Below, in pieces: positions 1 to 5,645 of a DNA stretch of 5,645 bases. How positions within the stretch are numbered: the first letter of the stretch is position 1; each line of letters starts with the position of its first letter. A model generated the notes under the pieces. It had not been told where the DNA came from. It saw nothing but the letters and a program-made list of their open reading frames with translations, and did not search any database. A program made the translations under genes and the position numbers. The DNA comes from Candidatus Nitrosotalea sp. FS (GTDB lineage: Archaea > Thermoproteota > Nitrososphaeria > Nitrososphaerales > Nitrosopumilaceae), in NCBI RefSeq assembly GCF_011319475.1, contig NZ_RCMC01000003.1, positions 1 to 5,645 of the forward strand, given 5' to 3'.

Positions 1-300
1 CCTGAAAAAATCTACAAGAAACCAAAACAAGGATGGGGTATGAGGCCCATTACTGTTTGGAACAGGGGCTTACGCGAAAAATGTGAGGAATTTGTCTTGG
101 ATGGAAATCTGGTTAGAGATGAATGGATAAATAAAAAATGGGTACAGGAAATGTTTTCTCTAATTGAGAAGAAAAAAAGATCAGAGCCTGAATCTACCTA
201 TGCATACATAAACAAAATGTGGGATGTTTTGGGATTTGAGATATTTTACATCCAGCGAATTCTTAATAAATCAAAAAATGGAAGTTTAGCAAATTGGTAA
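1..300 (+). CDS. asnB: Asparagine-synthase-type amidotransferase, C-terminal end (5' partial)
   Basis: This is the last 99 residues of a protein whose start lies before the window; the frame is open from base 1 and ends at TAA 298-300. The sequence matches the C-terminal tail of the asparagine synthase domain. A Lys-Lys-Pro-Lys-Gln-Gly-Trp-Gly stretch precedes a Pro and a Trp (the family's K-x-G-[FW]-x-x-P-x-x-x-W pattern). It is followed by a helical region and the final W-D-V-L-G-F-E-I-F segment, which resembles the W-x-L-L-x-L-E-x-W end of AsnB proteins. The family moves ammonia from glutamine to a carboxylate activated with ATP. The glutaminase and ATP-binding parts are not visible here. 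In polysaccharide clusters AsnB homologues are often proposed to amidate uronic acids rather than make asparagine, and the neighbouring genes favour that role, but it is not shown. An ATG at position 40 is internal, because the conserved motif begins upstream of it. Confidence 0.8.
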   Translation, partial: PEKIYKKPKQGWGMRPITVWNRGLREKCEEFVLDGNLVRDEWINKKWVQEMFSLIEKKKRSEPESTYAYINKMWDVLGFEIFYIQRILNKSKNGSLANW

Positions 301-351
301 TGTGCTACATGTTAATGATTTGATTTCAAATATAGTCAAATTACACCATCT

Positions 352-359
352 CTTTTTAT
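352..359 (+). promoter_or_regulatory. Candidate TATA-like box before the flippase gene, overlapping a T-tract
   Basis: TTTTTATC lies in the 84-base gap between the amidotransferase and the flippase, with its centre about 29 bases before the TTG at 385. This spacing would put transcription start a few bases before the start codon, giving a leaderless or nearly leaderless mRNA. The same T-run (five T at 352-356) could also act as an archaeal oligo-T terminator for the upstream gene. The match to a TATA box is weak. Confidence 0.3.
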
Positions 360-384
360 CAGGCTCTTTCCAGCAATCCTGTTA

Positions 385-1878
385 TTGAGCAATGTTAGGG
401 TTACGTATTCTGGTCTTATTGCCTTTGTAGTTGGTATCGCAAGCACAATAACAGGATTTGTATTTACAATAATTGTCACAAGAAGACTCAGTCCCGAAGA
501 TCTTGGGCTTTGGACACTGATTGGAAGTCTAGTGTCATATGTGGTTATAATTGAACCGATAATTTCCTATTGGACCTCACGACAAATTGCAAGAGGGGAA
601 AAAGTGGGAAAGACTGCAGTTTTAACAAGTGGTGCATTTTCAGCTGCCGCAACTATTGCTTATTTTGTTATGGCAATTTACATTACATATGTACTCAAGA
701 CTGATGCAACCAGTATCTTTCTGGCCTCTGTTCTTGTACCACTTACATTTCTTGGGAATACTCTAACAGGAATTAGTCTCAGTCACAAACCACACGCCGT
801 ATCGTATGGTATGATTGTATTTGAAATAGCAAAATTGCCCTTGGGATTTGGGTTTGTTTTCATAGGCCAAATGGGCCTTTTTGGCGCTATTCTTGCAACT
901 ATCTTTGCAAGCCTGGCCAAAATAATAATTCTATTAATTATGGTCCGTCAAGAATTGTATGATAAAATAAACCTGCAAACTATTAGATACTGGCTGAAAT
1001 TATTCTGGATACCACTCTATGCAAGCTTTACTGGACTTATTTTCTCATTAGATGTTTTGATATATTCGTTATTGACTAATTCACTAATTGGTCTTGCTTA
1101 TTGGGGTGTTGCAAATACAATCTCAAACATAGTAATCCATTCTGGGCAGATGTCTCAAGCTCTCTATCCTAAATTATTGGCGCAAGGACGAAAAGAATTT
1201 GCCGAAGAAAATCTTAAACGACTGATGTATTTTGCAATACCTATCTTGGCACTTTCCATAGTGCTTGCCAAACCTGCATTATTTGTCCTAAATCCAAAGT
1301 ATGTTCAAGGATTCTATATTGTATATTTTCTATCGATTAGATCAATAATCAATATATTAACAAACGTATTCTATAACATACTTGCAGCATATGAAACAAT
1401 TGATTTGGAAAAGCAGGCATCGTTTAGACAATATGTGAAAAGCAAGCTCTTTGTCATACCCACGCTCAGTTATGTGATGAATGGTTCCTATGTAATACTT
1501 TTAGCTGTATTTCTTATCACGATAAAAGGAACAACAATGAGTGAAGTGAGTATGGTAATTGTCTGGTCAATTATCTTGCTTGCTACATCTATACCGTTTA
1601 TGATATATTCACTTGTATTAGTTAAACGCCAATACAAAATCAATTTCCCTATTAAAATAGTGTTGAAATATGCCGGAGCTACTTTGGTGTCATCTGTAGC
1701 AATTTACTTTGTATCATCGTCTGTACTTTCTTATGCTATGACTGTCTATGAGTTTGTACCTAGAGTAATTTTATCAGCTGGAATAGGAGGTGGGATATAT
1801 CTGGGTATTACGTATGCTATTGACAAGTCCACCAGAGAACTGCTTGGATCCATTGCTAAAGAATTGAAAATAAAATAA
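385..1878 (+). CDS. Polysaccharide flippase, Wzx/MVF-like membrane protein
   Basis: This 497-residue, very hydrophobic protein has about 12-14 membrane-spanning segments. Clear ones lie near residues 10-30, 42-62, 80-103, 108-130, 145-187, 206-235, 281-300, 310-335, 366-381, 389-413, 424-447 and 459-479. Near the N terminus is T-R-R-L-S-P-E-D-L-G-L-W (residues 32-43), the hallmark T-R-x-L-x-P-x-x-x-G of polysaccharide transporters in the MATE-like/MVF superfamily. Length and topology fit the family, whose members flip lipid-linked oligosaccharides across the cytoplasmic membrane for surface glycan or glycoprotein assembly. The TTG at 385 is the only usual start codon after the in-frame stop at 316-318 that keeps the first membrane segment. 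No Shine-Dalgarno sequence is visible, consistent with a leaderless transcript. The gene ends at TAA 1876-1878, 66 bases before the epimerase. The transported substrate cannot be read from the sequence. Confidence 0.85.
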   Translation: MSNVRVTYSGLIAFVVGIASTITGFVFTIIVTRRLSPEDLGLWTLIGSLVSYVVIIEPIISYWTSRQIARGEKVGKTAVLTSGAFSAAATIAYFVMAIYITYVLKTDATSIFLASVLVPLTFLGNTLTGISLSHKPHAVSYGMIVFEIAKLPLGFGFVFIGQMGLFGAILATIFASLAKIIILLIMVRQELYDKINLQTIRYWLKLFWIPLYASFTGLIFSLDVLIYSLLTNSLIGLAYWGVANTISNIVIHSGQMSQALYPKLLAQGRKEFAEENLKRLMYFAIPILALSIVLAKPALFVLNPKYVQGFYIVYFLSIRSIINILTNVFYNILAAYETIDLEKQASFRQYVKSKLFVIPTLSYVMNGSYVILLAVFLITIKGTTMSEVSMVIVWSIILLATSIPFMIYSLVLVKRQYKINFPIKIVLKYAGATLVSSVAIYFVSSSVLSYAMTVYEFVPRVILSAGIGGGIYLGITYAIDKSTRELLGSIAKELKIK

Positions 1879-1900
1879 AATATTGTGATGTAATATTGTG
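1879..1900 (+). repeat. Two copies of a 9-base direct repeat upstream of the epimerase promoter
   Basis: AATATTGTG occurs at 1879-1887 and again at 1892-1900, a 13-base period, right after the flippase stop codon and just before the TATA-like box at 1908. The position would suit a regulator binding site, but the repeat is short and AT-rich and could be chance. Confidence 0.4.
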
Positions 1901-1907
1901 CATATAG

Positions 1908-1915
1908 TTTAATTA
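1908..1915 (+). promoter_or_regulatory. Candidate TATA box for the epimerase gene
   Basis: TTTAATTA is centred about 33 bases upstream of the GTG start at 1945, which predicts transcription start around 1936-1941. A second AT-rich word, TATAAAAG at 1922-1929, is too close to the start codon to drive a transcript carrying it. No T-run follows the flippase stop, so read-through from the flippase gene is also possible. Confidence 0.45.
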
Positions 1916-1944
1916 TGCGTCTATAAAAGTTGGGATGAAGAAAA

Positions 1945-2880
1945 GTGAAAGAAGTACTTGTTACAGGTGGAGCAGGTTTTGTCGGTTCACACTTGATTGA
2001 GTCACTTGTAAACGAAAATATCAAGGTAACAGTTCTGGATGATTTTTCTAATGGTTCAGAAAAAAATCTACAACAAGTAAAAGATAAAATTCAAATTGAA
2101 AAATTTGATATCTCAAATACTGACTGGAATTCTATAAATAAATATAATCCAGATACAATTTTTCACCTTGCAACACATCCTCGTTCCTTTAGTCTTCAAG
2201 ATCCAAAGAGGAACATGGAAGTAAATGTGCACGGAACTTTGAATGTTTTAGAGTTTGCAAAAAAGAAAGACGCTAAAGTGATCTATACTAGTAATAGTGG
2301 AATTTGCGGCGACCCGCAATTTTTACCTGTTACTGAGGAGCATCCGATAGATTGCAAAACTCCCTATGATGCAAATAAGTTAGTAGGCGAACTATATGCA
2401 AAGATATACTATAAAATTCATGGAGTGTATTCAGTCATCTTTAGATTGGCCACTGTTTATGGTGAGCGACAAAGAGTCAATGAGAAACTGGGATGGAGGC
2501 CTCTAATTGCAACACTTGTAGAAAAAGTCGAAAAAGGGGAAACTCCAATTATACAGTGGGATGGCGAACAAACAAGAGATTTAATTTATGTGAAGGATGT
2601 TGTTGACTGCCTAATACTAGGAGCTAAATCAAAAGATCATGGAGGTGAGATGTTTTTACTATCAACTAATACTGAAACATCTGTGAACAAAGCTCATGAA
2701 ACAGTATGTAAAACAATAGGGAAAAATGTAACACCCAAATATGGAGAGATGTTGCCTGGGGACCTAAGGCGAATGGTTTTGTCTTACGATAAGGCAAAAA
2801 AAGCATTTGGCTTTAGTCCTAAAGTGCCAGTGGAAGAAGGCGTACGAAGATACGTTGAATGGTATAGGAAAAATAAATAA
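1945..2880 (+). CDS. NAD-dependent sugar-nucleotide epimerase/dehydratase (extended SDR)
   Basis: This 311-residue protein is full length for GalE-like extended short-chain dehydrogenases acting on UDP-sugars. A Rossmann NAD-binding motif T-G-G-A-G-F-V-G-S-H sits at residues 7-16, with D32-D33 ending the second strand where the NAD ribose is bound. The catalytic triad is visible as S118 (in T-S-N-S-G-I-C-G-D), Y141 and K145 (Y-x-x-x-K). The later Q-T-R-D-L-I-Y-V-K-D-V-V block at 209-220 is typical of UDP-glucose 4-epimerase relatives. C121 stands where most relatives have Tyr in the S-x-V-Y-G motif. The enzyme probably interconverts a UDP-hexose in the cytoplasm, but epimerase and dehydratase or decarboxylase relatives cannot be separated safely. 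GTG 1945 is the start because an in-frame TGA lies at 1936-1938 and the Rossmann strand begins at once. GGATGA (1933-1938) could be a weak ribosome site. Confidence 0.9.
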   Translation: MKEVLVTGGAGFVGSHLIESLVNENIKVTVLDDFSNGSEKNLQQVKDKIQIEKFDISNTDWNSINKYNPDTIFHLATHPRSFSLQDPKRNMEVNVHGTLNVLEFAKKKDAKVIYTSNSGICGDPQFLPVTEEHPIDCKTPYDANKLVGELYAKIYYKIHGVYSVIFRLATVYGERQRVNEKLGWRPLIATLVEKVEKGETPIIQWDGEQTRDLIYVKDVVDCLILGAKSKDHGGEMFLLSTNTETSVNKAHETVCKTIGKNVTPKYGEMLPGDLRRMVLSYDKAKKAFGFSPKVPVEEGVRRYVEWYRKNK

Positions 2881-2883
2881 AAA
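2869..2883 (-). terminator. Candidate oligo-T terminator of the minus-strand glycosyltransferase
   Basis: Read on the minus strand this is TTTTTATTTATTTTT, about 36-50 bases beyond the glycosyltransferase stop codon. Archaeal transcription often ends at such T-rich tracts without a hairpin. It covers the last codons and stop of the oppositely oriented epimerase gene, so the glycosyltransferase mRNA would be antisense to that 3' end. Confidence 0.5.
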
Positions 2884-2919
2884 TCTGCATCGGGAATAAA
2901 TGCTGTTTCTACACCAGTG

Positions 2920-3978
2920 TCATATTATTTCATTGTATAATCTGATGCATTTGTCTGCTACAACTTCTAGATTGTGATGCTTGACTGCAAATTCTCTGCT
3001 TTGCACAGAGTATTTTTTTCGTGCAGATTTATCTTTTATTAAAATCATTGCTGCCAGAATTTCCTCTTCTGAATTGGCCTGAATTACAGGACATATCTCT
3101 CCGAAACATTTTGCATACCACTTTTCATCTATATGTATCACTAAAGGTTTGCCGCATGCCATAGCTTCTATTCCTGCAGTACCGTATGATCCCACATTGA
3201 ATTGATCAAAAACTGCGTGACAATTTTGATACATGTTTATCAGTTCTTTTTTATCCATGAATTCTTTCCAAATGATGTTTTTTTCTAAATTTAATTTACG
3301 AATTAATTCTAGGGATTTTTCGTAATCTGCTCCGTACTTTATCATAATCAACTTTGCCGAGGGATTGTCCTCTATAAATCTAGAAAAGGCTCTCAATAAC
3401 TTGTCGGTTCCCTTGTATTCCCAGTGTTGTCTATTGGGATGCACAAAAACAAGATCATCCGATTCAGGTTCGTTGGCAACATGATAAAATGAAGTATCCA
3501 CTCCAAAAGGAAGAAAATATTCTTTTTTGTACTTTAATCCTTCCAATAGTGAATAACAATCAGGATTTGTCATAACTACACACTTGGCATTTGCGAAACT
3601 TCGCTTCATCAATCTGTCCGTAAAATTATTCCTGAACGGAATAATTCGTATCCATCCGGTTTCATGTACTACGAAAGGCTTGAAGGTGAATTGTAAAAAT
3701 GTAGAGGCTGGATAATGTAAATGCAGTAGGTCATATTGTCGTGCTTTCTTATAGAGCTCTACGAAATCTCTTTTGTTTGATAACATGTGTAATGAATCGC
3801 CTTTCCATTCGGAAAGCCAAGGCTCATTTTTTCTAGATCCTTCCCAAGAGGGATCGGATATGTTTCCTTCCTTTGCAGAATATATCAAATCCGCCTGTAC
3901 GTTTTTCATTCGTAAACCCTTGACCAAGTTGTAAGGCGCATTTCCTCTGTTAAACACATGCAATATTTTTAGATCCAT
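2920..3978 (-). CDS. Glycosyltransferase, GT-B fold, GT4-like
   Basis: This 352-residue protein has the length and architecture of family 4 glycosyltransferases, which move a sugar from a nucleotide donor to a growing glycan at the cytoplasmic face of the membrane. The N-terminal domain opens with K-I-L-H-V-F-N-R-G (residues 4-12) and holds L-L-H-L-H-Y-P at 84-90. The linker L-P-F-G-V-D-T-S-F-Y (156-165) is typical before the C-terminal domain. That domain carries Y-K-G-T-D-K-L-L (188-195) and the donor-binding region D258-Q259 ... G-I-E-A-M-A-C-G-K-P (269-278). The first Glu of the usual E-x7-E pair is Gly263, while the second, E271, is kept. The ATG at 3978 is fixed by an in-frame TAG at 3984-3982 just upstream; the stop is TGA at 2922-2920. 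It runs opposite to the other genes, with its own promoter-like box. Donor and acceptor are unknown. Confidence 0.85.
   Translation of the reverse strand: MDLKILHVFNRGNAPYNLVKGLRMKNVQADLIYSAKEGNISDPSWEGSRKNEPWLSEWKGDSLHMLSNKRDFVELYKKARQYDLLHLHYPASTFLQFTFKPFVVHETGWIRIIPFRNNFTDRLMKRSFANAKCVVMTNPDCYSLLEGLKYKKEYFLPFGVDTSFYHVANEPESDDLVFVHPNRQHWEYKGTDKLLRAFSRFIEDNPSAKLIMIKYGADYEKSLELIRKLNLEKNIIWKEFMDKKELINMYQNCHAVFDQFNVGSYGTAGIEAMACGKPLVIHIDEKWYAKCFGEICPVIQANSEEEILAAMILIKDKSARKKYSVQSREFAVKHHNLEVVADKCIRLYNEII
3013..3019 (+). terminator. Possible plus-strand T-tract terminator for the epimerase transcript
   Basis: Seven consecutive T residues lie 133 bases after the epimerase stop, inside the antisense glycosyltransferase gene. 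They fall between TGCAC (3002-3006) and GTGCA (3021-3025), a 5-base inverted repeat. It is the strongest T-run soon after the epimerase on that strand, but the Lys codons of the minus-strand gene explain it equally well. Confidence 0.2.
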
Positions 3979-4005
3979 TCTCTATCCCATGAAACTTTCA
4001 TCTAG

Positions 4006-4013
4006 TATTTTAT
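4006..4013 (-). promoter_or_regulatory. Candidate TATA box for the glycosyltransferase
   Basis: On the minus strand this reads ATAAAATA, centred about 31 bases before the ATG at 3978. Transcription would begin near 3984, leaving a leader of only a few bases. No Shine-Dalgarno-like sequence stands at the usual distance, consistent with leaderless translation. Confidence 0.5.
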
Positions 4014-4042
4014 GGTAGTTCTCTAATCACTCCACCTGATAT

Positions 4043-4204
4043 TTAATACGGCCAGATTCTCTTGCCGTGTTTTTTATTGAATCCAAATTTCATATTACCT
4101 AACAAATAAAAAGATCCATTTGAATACTCTGTGAGTAACGCTTGCCAAACCATTTCATTAAATGCACAGACTTGCATTTTTGGCATTATTTGTGAATTGA
4201 TCAT
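4043..4204 (-). CDS. Small hypothetical ORF, 53 codons, unrecognised
   Basis: An ATG at 4204-4202 opens a 53-residue frame ending at TAA 4045-4043. I do not recognise the product. It begins M-I-N-S-Q-I-M-P-K-M, has a mixed middle without a convincing membrane segment, and ends in a basic, aromatic tail (F-N-K-K-H-G-K-R-I-W-P-Y). An in-frame TAG eight codons upstream limits it to this start or a few residues more. AAATTATAG on the same strand (4234-4226) is centred about 26 bases before the ATG, the spacing seen at the other genes here. No ribosome site is visible. An open frame of this length in AT-rich DNA can arise by chance, so this may be a small gene, a gene fragment or nothing. Confidence 0.3.
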   Translation of the reverse strand: MINSQIMPKMQVCAFNEMVWQALLTEYSNGSFYLLGNMKFGFNKKHGKRIWPY

Positions 4205-4300
4205 AATCCCGGACTGTGGTTCTGTCTATAATTTGGACAAAGGATGTTGTAAATTTCTATGGTTATGCTACAGATGATAATCAGTATTTATGGCACTAGG

Positions 4301-4308
4301 TTAAATTA
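4301..4308 (+). promoter_or_regulatory. Candidate TATA box for the nucleotide-sugar dehydrogenase
   Basis: TTAAATTA is centred about 28 bases before the TTG start at 4333, which would place transcription start within a few bases of the start codon. This supports both the promoter call and the choice of TTG. Confidence 0.5.
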
Positions 4309-4332
4309 CCAGTCATGTGATATTTTTGTAAA

Positions 4333-5645
4333 TTGCCTGAAATTCAGTCTCTTGTAACATCCTACAAAAAAATAATTGCAGTATATGGACTTGGTAACGT
4401 GGGAGGGCCTCTTGCAGCGGCATGGCTTAGGGCAGGTGCCAAAATTATAGGTGTTGACATCTCAAAGAAATTGTTATCACAAATCAAGGCAGGAACATCT
4501 CACAAAAAGGAACCGTTCATCTCTGATACTTTTACAAAGGCGTTAAACCAAGGCAACATGGAGGTAACAGACAATGGTTCTGAAGCTTCAACAAGATCTC
4601 ATATCAAGATTGTTGCAGTTCCAGTCGGGCTAAAAGAATCAAAAATCGACCTTTCTGCGCTAAAATCTGTTGCAAAAGATATTGGCCAAGGCCTCAAAAA
4701 AGAAGATGCCATATTGATATCACCATCACTACCCCCAGGCACTGCACAAAATATTGTATTACCAATTATTGAAAAGTATAGTAAGCTAAAAGGCGAACAG
4801 GATTTTTATTTTGTTTACAACCCTGAGAGAATTTTTGAGGGAAGGGCATTACAGGATATAGAAGAAAATTATCCGGCCATAGTTGCAGGGCTTGGAAAGA
4901 AAAGCCTGGAATTTGGAGAAGAATTGCTCAGGATGATATCCAAAAAAGGCGTGTTGACCTTTTCTTCAATTGCAAATGCAGAAGCTGAAAAATTATTTGA
5001 AGGCGTATATAGGGATGTCAACATTGCACTTGCAAACGAACTATCGGAATTTTGTGAAAAAGTAGGTGTAAACTATTGGGAAGCAAGAAGGGGTGCCAAC
5101 TCACAACCATTCTGTCATCTACACTATCCAGGAACTGGTGTGGGTGGTCTGTGTATCCCAGTCTATCCGAGATTTATCATAGAAGCTTCATCAAAGATAG
5201 GGAAACATCTCAAGATGGTAGAATTTGCACGAAAAACAAATGATTTGATGCCAATAAAATGCGTAAACGATTCTTTGAAAATGTTGACAAAGAACAAGGT
5301 AAAGCTAAAAGGAGCAAAGATTGCAGTTCTAGGATTAGGATTTAGAGGAGAGGTAACTGATTCAAGACTCTCACCAACTTATACTGTAGTAAAGGAATTT
5401 CTAAAGAAAGGATGCAAGGTTGCAGTCCATGACCCATACATATTTGAAGATAGCTTGTTACCATTGTCAGTCAAACTATCATCTGATTTGGATGTTGTTG
5501 TAGATAGGGCGAGCATGGTCTTTATCTCATCTGATCACAAAACATATGCAAAACTAGATCAAAACTCTTTCTCAAAAGCCAAAAAACCATTGCTTGTATT
5601 TGATGGACGAAACATCCTTGACAAGAACAACTTCAAGGACGCATC
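4333..5645 (+). CDS. UDP-sugar 6-dehydrogenase (UDP-ManNAc/UDP-Glc dehydrogenase family), 3' partial
   Basis: The frame is open to the window end, giving 437 complete codons; family members are usually about 410-450 residues, so little is missing. The enzyme oxidises C6 of a UDP-sugar with two NAD+ to give a UDP-uronic acid in the cytoplasm. The N-terminal Rossmann domain shows G-L-G-N-V-G at 19-24 and D42. Then come S-P-S-L-P-P-G-T (130-137) and N-P-E-R-I-F-E-G (163-170, with E165). The central domain has A-E-K-L-F-E-G with K220, and G-V-G-G-L-C-I-P-V with the catalytic C274. The UDP-binding domain has G-F-R-G-E-V-T-D-S-R-L-S-P (336-348). P-E-R and C-I-P-V suggest the UDP-N-acetylmannosamine dehydrogenase branch, but substrate is not certain. 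Two active-site positions differ from the canonical enzymes (G224 for Asn, Y278 for Asp). TTG 4333 is the first start after the in-frame TGA at 4318-4320 and adds a 13-residue lead before the first strand. Confidence 0.88.
   Translation, partial: MPEIQSLVTSYKKIIAVYGLGNVGGPLAAAWLRAGAKIIGVDISKKLLSQIKAGTSHKKEPFISDTFTKALNQGNMEVTDNGSEASTRSHIKIVAVPVGLKESKIDLSALKSVAKDIGQGLKKEDAILISPSLPPGTAQNIVLPIIEKYSKLKGEQDFYFVYNPERIFEGRALQDIEENYPAIVAGLGKKSLEFGEELLRMISKKGVLTFSSIANAEAEKLFEGVYRDVNIALANELSEFCEKVGVNYWEARRGANSQPFCHLHYPGTGVGGLCIPVYPRFIIEASSKIGKHLKMVEFARKTNDLMPIKCVNDSLKMLTKNKVKLKGAKIAVLGLGFRGEVTDSRLSPTYTVVKEFLKKGCKVAVHDPYIFEDSLLPLSVKLSSDLDVVVDRASMVFISSDHKTYAKLDQNSFSKAKKPLLVFDGRNILDKNNFKDA

Larger units (their letters stand above)
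3979..4332. other. Divergent intergenic region of 354 bases
   Basis: This stretch separates the minus-strand glycosyltransferase from the plus-strand dehydrogenase. It holds a TATA-like box for each gene, near its two ends, and an uncertain 53-codon minus-strand ORF at 4043-4204. I see no tRNA-like fold, tandem repeat array, insertion sequence end or strong inverted repeat. The plus strand carries only very short ORFs without family features. It could contain the decayed remains of a gene, but no recognisable motif supports that. Confidence 0.6.

Noticed and set aside
1935..1937. ATG just upstream of the epimerase as an alternative start.
   Set aside because: It is in a different frame from the epimerase. 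The epimerase frame has a TGA at 1936-1938, so GTG 1945 is the first usable start.
1746..2024. A 92-codon open frame on the minus strand across the end of the flippase and start of the epimerase.
   Set aside because: It overlaps two well-supported plus-strand genes, including the epimerase Rossmann motif, and its translation shows no family features. It is a shadow frame.
2884..2949. Inverted words TGCATC (2886-2891) and GATGCA (2944-2949) around the convergent gene junction as a terminator hairpin.
   Set aside because: The 6-base stem has a loop of over 50 bases and no T-tract next to it, so it is not a plausible terminator.
3982..3990. A minus-strand ATG just upstream of the glycosyltransferase, as a longer start or a regulatory upstream ORF.
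   Set aside because: It reads ATG-GGA-TAG, stopping after two codons in the same frame, so it cannot extend the protein. A two-codon ORF at the predicted transcript end is too weak to call.
4162..4200. A 12-codon plus-strand ORF with a hydrophobic peptide, which could suggest a leader peptide.
   Set aside because: It is too short, has no ribosome site, ends 130 bases before the dehydrogenase and lies opposite the 53-codon ORF.
4259..4357. A 32-codon plus-strand ORF before and overlapping the dehydrogenase start.
   Set aside because: It has no recognisable motif, lies across the promoter-like box at 4301 and overlaps the dehydrogenase N terminus in another frame.

Overview
The window looks like part of a surface-polysaccharide or protein-glycosylation gene cluster from an AT-rich archaeon. 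A marine ammonia-oxidising archaeon (Nitrososphaerota, Nitrosopumilus-like) is the most likely source. That placement is inferred from base composition, from archaeal TATA-like boxes about 26-33 bases before the start codons with little room for a leader, from frequent TTG/GTG starts, and from the archaeal look of the nucleotide-sugar dehydrogenase. No ribosomal or other marker gene is present to confirm it.

Layout from left to right. (1) Positions 1-300 hold the C-terminal end of an asparagine-synthase-type amidotransferase that begins outside the window. (2) Positions 385-1878 encode a 497-residue multi-pass membrane protein of the Wzx-like polysaccharide flippase family. (3) Positions 1945-2880 encode a complete NAD-dependent sugar-nucleotide epimerase/dehydratase of the extended SDR family. 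(4) Positions 2920-3978 on the minus strand encode a GT-B fold, GT4-like glycosyltransferase that converges on the epimerase with a 39-base gap. (5) A 354-base divergent region follows, with opposing promoter-like boxes and one doubtful 53-codon minus-strand ORF. (6) From 4333 to the window end runs a nearly complete UDP-sugar 6-dehydrogenase of the UDP-ManNAc/UDP-Glc dehydrogenase family, cut at its C terminus.

Together these genes fit a pathway that makes activated sugars (epimerase, and dehydrogenase giving a uronic acid), transfers them onto a lipid-linked glycan (glycosyltransferase), and moves the glycan across the membrane (flippase). The amidotransferase could amidate a uronic acid, as proposed for similar genes in bacterial O-antigen clusters, but this is inference. 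I found no CRISPR array, tRNA, rRNA, transposase or attachment site, and nothing that clearly amounts to a new biological system. The most interesting points are non-canonical residues at two active-site positions of the dehydrogenase, the regular promoter-to-start spacing, a short direct repeat before the epimerase promoter, and possible overlap of convergent transcripts.
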